This document shows positions 1 through 5,446 of a stretch of 22,998 nt of DNA, piece after piece. The stretch lies in assembly GCA_036378475.1 (NCBI GenBank), contig DASUWJ010000142.1, positions 1 to 22,998 of the forward strand, in the 5' to 3' direction. A program made the translations under genes and the position numbers. The notes below the pieces were generated by a model, which saw only the letters and a list, made by a program, of their open reading frames with translations, had not been told where the DNA came from and did no database searches. The stretch is from 13-2-20CM-68-14 sp036378475 (lineage in GTDB: Bacteria; Actinomycetota; Thermoleophilia; Gaiellales; Gaiellaceae). How positions within the stretch are numbered: position 1 is the stretch's first letter; each line of letters starts with the position of its first letter.

Positions 1-54
1 CTCCAGCGTCTCCCGCTCCTCATCGCTGAGCACGACCTCCGCACGAACCGGCAT
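1..54 (-). CDS. IS630-type transposase, N-terminal fragment (cut by window edge)
   Basis: Reading the minus strand from the ATG at 52-54 gives 18 residues, MPVRAEVVLSDEERETLE, before the window ends. This matches the usual opening of IS630-family transposases, a short basic leader followed by an L-S/T-D-E-E-R-x-x-L-E helix that starts the helix-turn-helix region. A GGGAGG Shine-Dalgarno sequence lies 5 bases upstream of the start. The DDE catalytic domain would lie to the left and cannot be seen, so it is unknown whether the element is intact. A DNA-binding protein of another family with a similar opening cannot be excluded from 18 residues. Confidence 0.55.
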   Translation of the reverse strand, partial: MPVRAEVVLSDEERETLE

Positions 55-74
55 AACCGCCTCCCATCGTCGTA

Positions 75-96
75 GCCGAACAAGACGACATTCGGC
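75..96. repeat. 6-bp inverted repeat upstream of the transposase start
   Basis: GCCGAA at 75-80 is the exact complement of TTCGGC at 91-96, separated by 10 bases. It lies just upstream of the transposase start and could be part of the terminal region of the insertion sequence or an operator. The outer end of the element cannot be fixed from this window. Confidence 0.3.
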
Positions 97-146
97 GGCA
101 CACGCCGGGTCCCTGCGGACTAACGACTCAGGTCACTAGGCCCGGC

Positions 147-905
147 GTGGGCCTCGTCAGCTGGCTCCTGTTCGGCCTGCTCGCGGCGCTCGCCGCGGGC
201 TGCGGCGGCGGCGGGGCGGCGAGCCGCTATCCGCCGGGTGTCCAGGAAGGACCGTTCGGCCAGGGTGCGGGACAGGTCTGGTTCTACGCCGCCAAGGGCA
301 AGCCCCGCTCGCTCGTCGTCTTCCTGCACGGCTACGGCGGGCCGACCGAGGAGACGCCGGTGAACCACGTTGCCTGGTTGCAGCACCTGGCCGCCGAAGG
401 GAGCGATGTGATCTATCCGCGCTACGAGGTCGGCGCTTCCATGGATCCCTTCGCCGACCTCGAGGCGGGCGTCAGCGCGGCGCTCCAGCGGCTCGGCAAC
501 CCCAAGGCTCCCGAGGTGGTGATCGGCTATTCGCGCGGTGGACGGATCGCGGTCGACTACGCGGCGATCGAGGCCTCGCAAGGGCACGAGCCGCGGGCCG
601 TGCTGGCGGTGTTCCCGGGCCTGAGCTCGCCGTACGAGCGGCTGGGGCCGCTCCAGAAGCTCGATTCGAGGACGAAGATCGTGATCATGGTCGGCGACCG
701 TGATACCGGCGTCGGCGGTGTCGGGGCGCACGCCCTGCTCGTCCGGCTCGCCTACGCCAAATTCCCGGCCGACCGGATTCAGATCATCGGGGTCAAGTCG
801 AGGCCCGGCTTTTCCGCGACCCATGTCTCGGTGCTCGAGACGAGCGCCGGGGCAAGAAACGCCTTCTGGAAACCGGCCGACAGGCTGATCGACTCGGTCC
901 GGTGA
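147..905 (+). CDS. Alpha/beta-hydrolase-fold putative lipoprotein
   Basis: A 252-residue protein. Residues 3-18 form a hydrophobic signal ending in a lipobox-like L-A-A-G-C with Cys19, followed by a glycine-rich linker, so it is probably an exported lipid-anchored protein. The hydrolase core follows: an oxyanion-type H-G-Y-G-G at 61-65, the nucleophile elbow G-Y-S-R-G-G with Ser129, an acidic loop with Asp184/Asp186, and His226 in A-T-H-V near the end. This order (Ser, Asp, His) fits an esterase or dienelactone-hydrolase-like enzyme; the substrate is unknown. The GTG start at 147 places the signal peptide correctly but has no clear Shine-Dalgarno sequence, and the frame stays open further upstream. 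The gene sits directly downstream of the insertion-sequence end and ends 15 bases before tRNA-His. Confidence 0.75.
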   Translation: MGLVSWLLFGLLAALAAGCGGGGAASRYPPGVQEGPFGQGAGQVWFYAAKGKPRSLVVFLHGYGGPTEETPVNHVAWLQHLAAEGSDVIYPRYEVGASMDPFADLEAGVSAALQRLGNPKAPEVVIGYSRGGRIAVDYAAIEASQGHEPRAVLAVFPGLSSPYERLGPLQKLDSRTKIVIMVGDRDTGVGGVGAHALLVRLAYAKFPADRIQIIGVKSRPGFSATHVSVLETSAGARNAFWKPADRLIDSVR

Positions 906-920
906 GCCTCGGCGACGAGG

Positions 921-994
921 GGTGGCGGAGGGGACTCGAACCCCCGACCACCGGGACCACAACCCGGGGCTCTACCAACTGAGCTACCGCCACC
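921..994 (-). tRNA. tRNA-His (anticodon GTG)
   Basis: The minus strand folds into a complete cloverleaf: acceptor GTGGCGG (993-987) pairs with CCGCCAC (928-922), a D arm GCTC/GAGC, an anticodon stem CCGGG/CCCGG closing the loop TTGTGGT with anticodon GTG, and a T arm with TTCGAGT. The tRNA-His identity element is present: a genomically encoded extra G (-1) at 994 opposite discriminator C73 at 921. The CCA end is not encoded (CCT follows). The gene is transcribed divergently from the dehydrogenase gene; an AT-rich TATTCT lies 13 bases upstream on the minus strand and could be its -10 element. Confidence 0.97.
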
Positions 995-1006
995 GCGTAA
1001 CCGGGA

Positions 1007-1013
1007 CAGAATA
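1007..1013. promoter_or_regulatory. Shared AT-rich core of the divergent tRNA-His / dehydrogenase promoters
   Basis: In a GC-rich 27-base gap, the only AT-rich tract is CAGAATA. On the plus strand CAGAAT (4/6 to TATAAT) lies 9 bases before the TTG start of the dehydrogenase gene. On the minus strand the same tract reads TATTCT, 13 bases before tRNA-His. The tract is flanked by CCGGG and CCCGG, which could pair. Neither side has a recognisable -35 element. Confidence 0.35.
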
Positions 1014-1021
1014 GCCCGGCC

Positions 1022-1948
1022 TTGAAGATCCTCGCCTCCTCGCGTTTCCCGGGGCCAGCGTGGGACGAGCTGGAAGACGTCGAGTACCTGCAGGCTCCGC
1101 TCCCGGCAGGCCTGGGGGGTCCGCGCGCGGACGTCGAGGCGCTCGCGGTTGTCGGCGAGCAGATCGACGAGCGCACGCTCGAGCTGCTGCCGAACCTCCG
1201 CCTGGTCGCGAACTACGGCGTCGGCTACGACTCGATCGACGTCGCCGCCTGCGCCTCGCGCGACGTGGCGGTCACGAATACGCCGGGGGTCCTGACGGCC
1301 GCCACGGCCGAGCTCGCCTTCGCGCTGATCCTGGCGGTCCGCCGCCGGCTCGTCACGGCCGACCGCAGGGTGCGCGATGGCGCCTGGTCGAGTACCTGGG
1401 CCGAGCCGGAGTTCCTCGGCCGCGACGTCGCCGGAGCGAGGCTCGGGATCATCGGCTTCGGGCGGATCGGGCAGGCGGTGGCCGGGCGGGCGCGGGCCTT
1501 CGAGATGGAGGTCGTCTACCACTCGCGCCATCAGCTCGCCGAGGGCTGGCTCCCGCTCGAGGAGCTGCTGGCGGTGGTCGACGTGGTCAGCTTGCACCTG
1601 CCGCTGACGGAGGAGACACGTGGCCTACTCGATCGCCGTCGGCTGGCCCTGCTTCGAGACGGTGCCTGCCTGGTCAACACGGCGCGCGGCCAGATCGTCG
1701 ATCAGGCCGCCCTCGTCCGCGAGCTCGTCAGCGGCCGGATCGACGCCGGCCTCGACGTCCTCGCGCGCGAGCCGGAGGTGCCGCCGGCGCTCTTTGCCCT
1801 GCCGAACGTCGTCGTGACACCGCACATCGGCAGCGCCACCGTAGAGACCCGGGCCGCGATGACGCGCGTTCTCGTGGCGAATTTGCTCGCGGTCTCTCGC
1901 AGCGAGGAGCCGCCGAACCTCGTCTACCCTGCGGCGAAGGCCCCGTAG
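1022..1948 (+). CDS. D-isomer-specific 2-hydroxyacid dehydrogenase (glyoxylate/hydroxypyruvate reductase type)
   Basis: A 308-residue NAD(P)-dependent oxidoreductase expected to interconvert a 2-oxoacid and its D-2-hydroxyacid. The substrate-domain signature N-Y-G-V-G-Y-D is at 64-70, the dinucleotide-binding loop G-F-G-R-I-G at 145-150, and the three catalytic residues are present: Arg222 in N-T-A-R-G, Glu250 in A-R-E-P and His268 in T-P-H-I-G-S. The size is normal for the family. The start is TTG at 1022; it has no Shine-Dalgarno sequence but a CAGAAT hexamer 9 bases upstream, suggesting a leaderless or very short-leader mRNA. The last three codons and the TAG stop lie partly inside tRNA-Arg (1939-1948). 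Glyoxylate, hydroxypyruvate and phosphoglycerate are all possible substrates; nothing nearby decides between them. Confidence 0.9.
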   Translation: MKILASSRFPGPAWDELEDVEYLQAPLPAGLGGPRADVEALAVVGEQIDERTLELLPNLRLVANYGVGYDSIDVAACASRDVAVTNTPGVLTAATAELAFALILAVRRRLVTADRRVRDGAWSSTWAEPEFLGRDVAGARLGIIGFGRIGQAVAGRARAFEMEVVYHSRHQLAEGWLPLEELLAVVDVVSLHLPLTEETRGLLDRRRLALLRDGACLVNTARGQIVDQAALVRELVSGRIDAGLDVLAREPEVPPALFALPNVVVTPHIGSATVETRAAMTRVLVANLLAVSRSEEPPNLVYPAAKAP

Positions 1949-2010
1949 CTCAGTGGATAGAGCGGCGGACTTCGAATCCGCGTGCGGAGGTTCGATTCCT
2001 CCCGGGGCCA
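1939..2010 (+). tRNA. tRNA-Arg (anticodon TCG)
   Basis: Cloverleaf: acceptor GGCCCCG (1939-1945) with CGGGGCC (2003-2009), U8 at 1946, D arm GCTC/GAGC, anticodon stem GCGGA/TCCGC closing CTTCGAA with anticodon TCG (reads CGA), T arm GGAGG/CCTCC with loop TTCGATT, and discriminator A at 2010. CCA is not encoded. The first ten bases overlap the end of the dehydrogenase gene; the TAG stop of that gene is formed by U8-A9-G10 of the tRNA. Confidence 0.96.
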
Positions 2011-2023
2011 TGAACCTTTGAGT

Positions 2024-2045
2024 TGCAGAGACTTTCGACTCTGCA
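2024..2045 (+). terminator. Hairpin 14 bases after tRNA-Arg, possible terminator
   Basis: TGCAGAG (2024-2030) and CTCTGCA (2039-2045) form a perfect 7-bp stem with an 8-base loop. It lies between tRNA-Arg and the convergent 3' end of the methyltransferase pseudogene. There is no T run after it, so it would be a weak or bidirectional terminator, or a processing signal. The rest of 2011-2153 shows nothing recognisable. Confidence 0.4.
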
Positions 2046-2153
2046 GCGGCTCTGAATCACCGCATGGCGGCGCCGACATCGCCCTCCGTGCCTCTTACCC
2101 CGTTGATCTCGGGATTCGAGGCGCCCGGCAGGATGCGCCTCGAGTCGCCCTCG

Positions 2154-2981
2154 TTAGCGGTGTGCGACCGCGAGATTGGAGGCCGTCGGCGAGTGGATGG
2201 CGCCGTTGACCGTGAGCGGTGCGGCGTGGTCGGCGAATGCGCGGATGAGCTTGTCGTGTTGTTGGGGTTCCGAATGTCTCGATGTCGGCCGCGATCCCGG
2301 AGGCGGCAAGCGTGGACGCGAATTGTGACGGGCCGCTTTCGAAGCGCACATCTAGGCTGCGTCCCTCGACGCGTACATCCGAGAAGCCTGCGCCTTCGAG
2401 CACCTTGAGCAACTGCCCGGCATCCGGAAAGCCCCAGGGGCCGTTCCGATAGCGGTCGGCTAGCGCGGCGCCGGCGACATCGAGCAGCGCTTTGTAGAGC
2501 GCAAAGAAAAGCGGCGAGTCGGAGATCTCGGTCCAGACCGCAACGCCGAGTCGGCCGCCAGGGCGCAGGGCTCGATGCATCTCGGCGAGTGCGGCTTGGC
2601 GGTCGGGGAAGAACTGCAGGCCCTGCTGGCAGACGGCGACATCGAAGCTCGCTTCAGCGACCGGCAGCGCGTCGGCCGGCGCCTCGATGTACTCGATCGG
2701 CGCGGCGCTCGCGGTTGTCGTCTTCGTGCGCGCGACCTCGAGCATGGCCGGGCTAAGGTCAAAGCCGGTGACCCGACCGCTCGGCCCGACCGCTTCGGCG
2801 GCCAAGCGGGTCGCCGAGCCGGGCCCGCAGGCGAGATCGAGAACCACCTCGCCCGGTCGAGGTCGAGCTCGGCAAGAAACAGACGCGCCCAGGGAACAGA
2901 CAGTCGCGGGACGAGCACTTCGTCGTAGATCTGCATCGCCGAGACGCTCGCCGATCCGAACGAGCTTCCCCAGGAACTCAA
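2154..2981 (-). pseudogene. Class I SAM-dependent methyltransferase, broken by two frameshifts
   Basis: Three reading frames on the minus strand must be joined to give one methyltransferase. The N-terminal part (2981 to about 2853) contains Y-D-E-V-L-V-P and P-W-A-R-L-F. Near 2850-2855 the frame changes, consistent with loss of one base from a G run, and continues as V-L-D-L-A-C-G-P-G (SAM motif I), G-F-D-L-S-P (motif II) and L-R-P-G-G-R-L. Near 2265-2270 a second change, consistent with one extra base, leads into the last segment (E-P-Q-Q-H-D-K-L-I-R-A-F-A-D) that ends at the TAA at 2154-2156. The two shifts have opposite sign. The family is the ubiquinone/menaquinone-type methyltransferases of unknown substrate. 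It is either decayed or affected by two sequencing errors. The start is uncertain: 2981 or the ATG at about 2936. Confidence 0.8.
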
Positions 2982-3045
2982 AAGCGCTGTGCCCCTCTGC
3001 AGACCTGGGCGATCATGCGGCGCTGCGGCTGCTTCGTCCCTGCGC

Positions 3046-3477
3046 TTATGCCGCGGTCGGCTCTGGCATGAGTCCGAGCTGGCTCATCACCTGAACTTGG
3101 TCGAAGTAGAGGCGCGTATCGGCAACTGCGGCGCCTTCGACGCGGAAGATCTGGACGCCCCGTCCGTTGAGCTGCTTGTGGGTGGCGGGGATCTCGCCGG
3201 CGGGGGACACGAGCGTGCCTTCATGCGTGCCCGAGAAAGTGAATTCCTGCACGACCCAGTCACCGGCCACCAACTCATTGTGGACGGTGATGCGGGCGTC
3301 CGGGAAGGCGTTCAGCCACGCCATCGCGTACTGCGTCGCGGGCTCGCGCCCCTGGATCTTCACCTCACCCGGAGCTTCAAAGACGGCGTTCTCGCTGTTC
3401 AGCTCACGGATGGCGGCCTCGTCGTGGGCGTTGAAGGCGCTGATAAACCGCTGGCCGATCTGCCTCACCTCTGACAT
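3046..3477 (-). CDS. SnoaL-like / ester cyclase family protein
   Basis: A 143-residue protein with the compact NTF2/SnoaL fold signature: an N-terminal helix with F-I-S-A-F-N-A-H-D-E (11-20), a strand region F-E-A-P-G-E-V-K, then W-L-N-A-F-P-D-A-R-I (54-63), V-V-Q-E-F-T-F-S-G-T-H-E-G (75-87) and a C-terminal strand ending with Y-F-D-Q-V-Q-V. This pattern is typical of SnoaL-like polyketide cyclases and of many stand-alone ester cyclase-like proteins whose substrates are unknown. The ATG at 3475-3477 was chosen because a strong GGGAGGAG Shine-Dalgarno sequence lies just upstream; the frame is open much further but the upstream part does not look like protein. It is transcribed divergently from the interrupted NTF2-like gene and in the same direction as the methyltransferase remnant. 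Confidence 0.88.
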   Translation of the reverse strand: MSEVRQIGQRFISAFNAHDEAAIRELNSENAVFEAPGEVKIQGREPATQYAMAWLNAFPDARITVHNELVAGDWVVQEFTFSGTHEGTLVSPAGEIPATHKQLNGRGVQIFRVEGAAVADTRLYFDQVQVMSQLGLMPEPTAA

Positions 3478-3607
3478 CGCTCCTCCCTCTCGGTTCGGTA
3501 TCCAGTTCGTCCCGCGGAGCCTATGAAACCTGATCGAGGCGCGCATGAAGATCGCAGGTTTCACGGCAAAGACCCTGAACGCGCTCCAATTACCAGTCGG
3601 TCGCTGG

Positions 3608-3613
3608 CATGAT
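3608..3613 (+). promoter_or_regulatory. -10-like hexamer before the NTF2-like gene
   Basis: CATGAT (4/6 to TATAAT) is followed by exactly 6 bases and then the GTG at 3620. No Shine-Dalgarno sequence is present, so the start fits a leaderless transcript. No -35 element is recognisable. Confidence 0.25.
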
Positions 3614-3619
3614 CCGCCC

Positions 3620-4012
3620 GTGATCGACCAGCTCCGCGCCGCGGCGGACTCCCTCAACCGAGGCGACCCAGGACCGTTCGCCGACTTGATCGCCGCCGAC
3701 TGCGAATGGCGCGGCATCCCGCACGGCCATCTCTGGTGGAAACGCACCCCCTCCTGACGCGGGCCCGACGAGGCCCGTGAGGTCTTGAGCTTCCAAATCC
3801 GCAAGGGCGGCGACCACCAAATCGAAGTGCAACCCGAATTCATCCGAGTCGGTGACAACGCGATCATTGGCTCGACGCAATGGCTCGCCGCCGACGGGCG
3901 CCGCCAGGAACGCTTCCAGGTCCTGACGCTCCGCGACGGCAAGATCATCGATATGCAAGGCTGCGCGACTCGCCGTCACGCCGAGCGCTTCGCGCGCCGC
4001 CAGCGCACCTAG
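3620..4012 (+). pseudogene. NTF2-like/SnoaL-like protein interrupted by one in-frame TGA
   Basis: Reading from the GTG at 3620, one frame runs to the TAG at 4010-4012 with a single internal stop, TGA at 3755-3757 (codon 46 of 130). Before it the protein reads M-I-D-Q-L-R-A-A-A-D ... D-C-E-W-R-G-I-P-H-G-H-L-W-W-K-R-T-P-S; after it R-G-P-D-E-A-R-E-V-L ... Q-V-L-T-L-R-D-G-K-I. Both halves belong to one small NTF2-like domain and no frameshift is needed. In my recollection of relatives a Cys often follows P-S at this place (TGC to TGA is one base), so nonsense decay is the simplest reading. Selenocysteine insertion is the alternative: a perfect 6-bp hairpin follows the TGA, but its loop is closer than usual. 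An ATG at 3545 is a possible earlier start. Confidence 0.7.
3760..3777 (+). repeat. Hairpin immediately downstream of the in-frame TGA
   Basis: CGGGCC (3760-3765) pairs with GGCCCG (3772-3777) around the 6-base loop CGACGA, beginning two bases after the TGA. It sits where a bacterial selenocysteine insertion element would be, but the loop starts only 8 bases after the stop and begins with C, whereas known elements usually have the loop 16 or more bases away with an early G. It may be chance in GC-rich DNA. Confidence 0.5.
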
Positions 4013-4043
4013 CGCTGAGACCGCGTCCCTCACTTTAATGGCC

Positions 4044-4060
4044 CGCTAGCGTCTCTAGCG
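4044..4060. terminator. Inverted repeat between convergent genes
   Basis: CGCTAG (4044-4049) and CTAGCG (4055-4060) form a 6-bp stem with a 5-base loop in the 87-base gap between the NTF2-like gene (plus) and the DUF1385 gene (minus). The position suits a bidirectional terminator; there is no T run on either side. Confidence 0.35.
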
Positions 4061-4099
4061 TGCGCAGGGCGGGTATCTCCGTTGGGCCGCTCGGAGTGC

Positions 4100-4879
4100 T
4101 TAGGCGGCGAGGGCTTCGCGCTGCAGGACCGATTCGGTCGCCCGGAGGGCGATCCGCGTGTCGGCCAGGGAGGGCTCGCGCGTCGTCAGGCGCTGGAGGC
4201 CGAGACCGGGGAGCAGGAGCGCGCGCGCGAGCCGCCGCCTCGAGCCCTCGACAGCGACCCAGAGCTCCATCGTGACCGCCAGTGAGAGCAGGACGACCGC
4301 GGCGGAGGCGTAGAGCGTCGGAGCGAAGGGCCAGAAGCGCTCGAACGCAACCGAGATCGGCAGCGCAAGGGCGGCGAAGTTAGTGCCGCAGCGCGAGGCG
4401 AACCTGGTCGGCCGAGCCGAGCCCTCCCACGTCGCTGCCAGCCGCCGCTCCTCGACGGCCGCGATCGCGCGGTGCTCGGCGCCGTGGAGCGAGAGGGTGC
4501 GCCCGCGCAGCATCCAGCCGATCAGGCAGGCGGTCAGGGCGAGGCCCGCCGCGAGCGAAAAACGCTGCGGCAGGAAGGCGAAACCGAATGGCGCGGCGAC
4601 GGCCAGCCCGAGCAGCAGCCGCTCGCGCGTCCTGGCAACCCCGTCCCGCCGAACGAGCGGCGTGAGCGAGAGCGAGAGCCGGACGAGCCCGCGCAGGAGC
4701 GGAATCCGGCGGAGCGAGCGCCGCGCTTTCGGCATCCGTCCCTCCCGCAGCGACCCGTCTACCCCCGCGAAGGCCCAGAAGCGCTCGCTGACGATCGCGA
4801 CACCGTCGGGGCGGGCCATGCCCCCGAGGCGCGGCAGCTCCCGCGAACGGTCGAACTCGGCGAGCATGCTCGCGTCCAC
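4100..4879 (-). CDS. DUF1385 family membrane protein (YqhQ-like)
   Basis: A 259-residue protein with the DUF1385 landmarks in order: G-G-M-A-R-P-D-G-V at 19-27 (the family's G-G-Q-A-V-I-E-G-V block), H-G-A-E-H-R-A-I at 132-139, R-F-A-S-R-C-G-T-N-F at 159-168 and L-T-T-R-E-P at 231-236. Hydrophobic segments lie at about 89-105, 108-124, 167-186 and 188-210, so it is an inner-membrane protein. The biochemical role of the family is not known to me. Two residues usually seen as H-P in R-F-H-P-R-C-G-T are A-S here. The start is GTG at 4879 with a weak Shine-Dalgarno sequence; the internal ATG at residue 5 is an alternative. Upstream on the same strand, after a strong hairpin, lies the 25-residue microprotein gene. 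Confidence 0.85.
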   Translation of the reverse strand: MDASMLAEFDRSRELPRLGGMARPDGVAIVSERFWAFAGVDGSLREGRMPKARRSLRRIPLLRGLVRLSLSLTPLVRRDGVARTRERLLLGLAVAAPFGFAFLPQRFSLAAGLALTACLIGWMLRGRTLSLHGAEHRAIAAVEERRLAATWEGSARPTRFASRCGTNFAALALPISVAFERFWPFAPTLYASAAVVLLSLAVTMELWVAVEGSRRRLARALLLPGLGLQRLTTREPSLADTRIALRATESVLQREALAA

Positions 4880-4901
4880 CCTCGAACAGTGCCAGCAGGG
4901 C

Positions 4902-4928
4902 GGCCGCCCGACAATGGGCCGGGCGGCC
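4902..4928 (-). terminator. Strong hairpin between the microprotein and DUF1385 genes
   Basis: GGCCGCCC (4902-4909) is the exact complement of GGGCGGCC (4921-4928), an 8-bp GC stem with an 11-base loop. It begins 20 bases after the microprotein stop on the minus strand and ends 22 bases before the DUF1385 start. No T run follows, so it may be a U-less terminator or an attenuator. An alternative inner pairing GCCC/GGGC competes with it. Confidence 0.45.
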
Positions 4929-4948
4929 TACCGGCTAGCGATCGAGGC

Positions 4949-5026
4949 CTACCAGCGGCCGCGCGAAAAGAAGCCGAGCAGTGCGAGCACGAGGATGACG
5001 ATCAGGATGATCCAGAGGATGCTCAC
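4949..5026 (-). CDS. 25-residue hydrophobic microprotein, single membrane span
   Basis: GTG at 5024-5026 opens a 26-codon frame to TAG at 4949-4951 encoding M-S-I-L-W-I-I-L-I-V-I-L-V-L-A-L-L-G-F-F followed by S-R-G-R-W. Nearly all of it is one membrane span with a short basic C-terminus, which should face the cytoplasm by the positive-inside rule. The gene is too short for ordinary gene callers but is strongly supported by its ribosome-binding site: AAGGAGGTGATC (5042-5031 on the minus strand) is fully complementary to the 3' end of 16S rRNA, with the GGAGG core 9 bases from the start. Many bacteria carry tiny proteins opening M-S-x-L-W-I-I-L-I-V of unknown role; this looks like one of them. 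It has its own leader and a hairpin behind it, so it is probably monocistronic. Confidence 0.75.
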   Translation of the reverse strand: MSILWIILIVILVLALLGFFSRGRW

Positions 5027-5030
5027 GTGC

Positions 5031-5042
5031 GATCACCTCCTT
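5031..5042 (-). promoter_or_regulatory. Full-length Shine-Dalgarno sequence of the microprotein gene
   Basis: The minus strand reads AAGGAGGTGATC, twelve consecutive bases complementary to the 16S rRNA tail GATCACCTCCTT. It is far stronger than any other ribosome-binding site in this window and decides the GTG start at 5026. Confidence 0.8.
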
Positions 5043-5077
5043 CGAGGGCTGAGGTAGGCGTACAACGGTTTTCGCGC

Positions 5078-5097
5078 CCGGGAGGTTTCGCTCCCGG
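5078..5097 (-). repeat. 7-bp hairpin between the small secreted protein gene and the microprotein gene
   Basis: CCGGGAG (5078-5084) pairs with CTCCCGG (5091-5097) around GTTTCG. On the minus strand it follows the stop of the secreted-protein gene by about 60 bases and precedes the microprotein ribosome-binding site by about 35. It could terminate the former or structure the leader of the latter; no T run follows on the minus strand. Confidence 0.4.
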
Positions 5098-5157
5098 CCG
5101 AGCCGCCGCGCCCTTCGTCGCGGGCCGGTGCCGAACGGCAGCCGCGAGCCAGAGGGC

Positions 5158-5385
5158 CTAGCGCGGGATGCAGCCCGAGGTCGCCGGGGCGGAGACGACG
5201 ATCCGGCCCCCGAGCCGCTCGGCGCGGATCGAGGAGGCTCCACCCGTGCAGGCGGCAGGGGCGCCCCTCGCGCCGGTTGCCTGTGCCGCAGGGAGCCCGA
5301 GCAGCGCCAGGAGCGCAAGCGCGAGGCAGAGCGAGAGGCGAAGCGACGGGCGATCGGAGCCCACTGACCTCGGCGGCGCGCGCAA
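5158..5385 (-). CDS. Small putative secreted protein, function unknown
   Basis: A 75-residue frame from TTG at 5385, preceded by a GAGAGG Shine-Dalgarno-like sequence 5 bases upstream. After a basic start it has a clear hydrophobic signal core, L-S-L-C-L-A-L-A-L-L-A-L-L-G-L-P (about 18-33), ending in A-A-Q-A, a reasonable signal-peptidase I site. The mature part is about 40 residues with two cysteines (in A-A-C-T-G-G and S-G-C-I-P) that could form a disulfide. I recognise no family. A GTG eight residues in is an alternative start. It is divergent from ku. The signal peptide is the main reason to believe it is coding. Confidence 0.5.
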   Translation of the reverse strand: MRAPPRSVGSDRPSLRLSLCLALALLALLGLPAAQATGARGAPAACTGGASSIRAERLGGRIVVSAPATSGCIPR

Positions 5386-5400
5386 GGATCCTCTCTTACG

Positions 5401-5428
5401 GCCCGACGGGCGTTTTTCCTGCGCCCGT
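5401..5428 (+). promoter_or_regulatory. Two mutually exclusive hairpins in the ku leader
   Basis: GCCC-GAC-GGGC (5401-5411) followed by G and five T resembles a minimal intrinsic terminator. The same downstream arm can instead pair as ACGGGCG (5406-5412) with CGCCCGT (5422-5428), a 7-bp stem that places the T run in its loop. The arrangement, about 20 bases before the ku start, looks like a very small attenuator, though the first stem is only 4 bp. Confidence 0.3.
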
Positions 5429-5446
5429 TGAGGCTAGAAGAAGCCG

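Noticed and set aside
1625..2011. Minus-strand frame beginning with GIEPPHADSKSAA-type sequence
   Set aside because: This is the familiar translation of the strand opposite a tRNA (here tRNA-Arg), continuing antisense to the dehydrogenase.
1990..4100. Phage or island attachment site at the 3' end of tRNA-Arg
   Set aside because: No direct repeat of the tRNA 3' end and no integrase gene could be found in the window.
5030..5042. GATCACCTCCTT on the plus strand, identical to the 3' tail of 16S rRNA
   Set aside because: No other rRNA sequence surrounds it; it is the complement of the microprotein's Shine-Dalgarno sequence.
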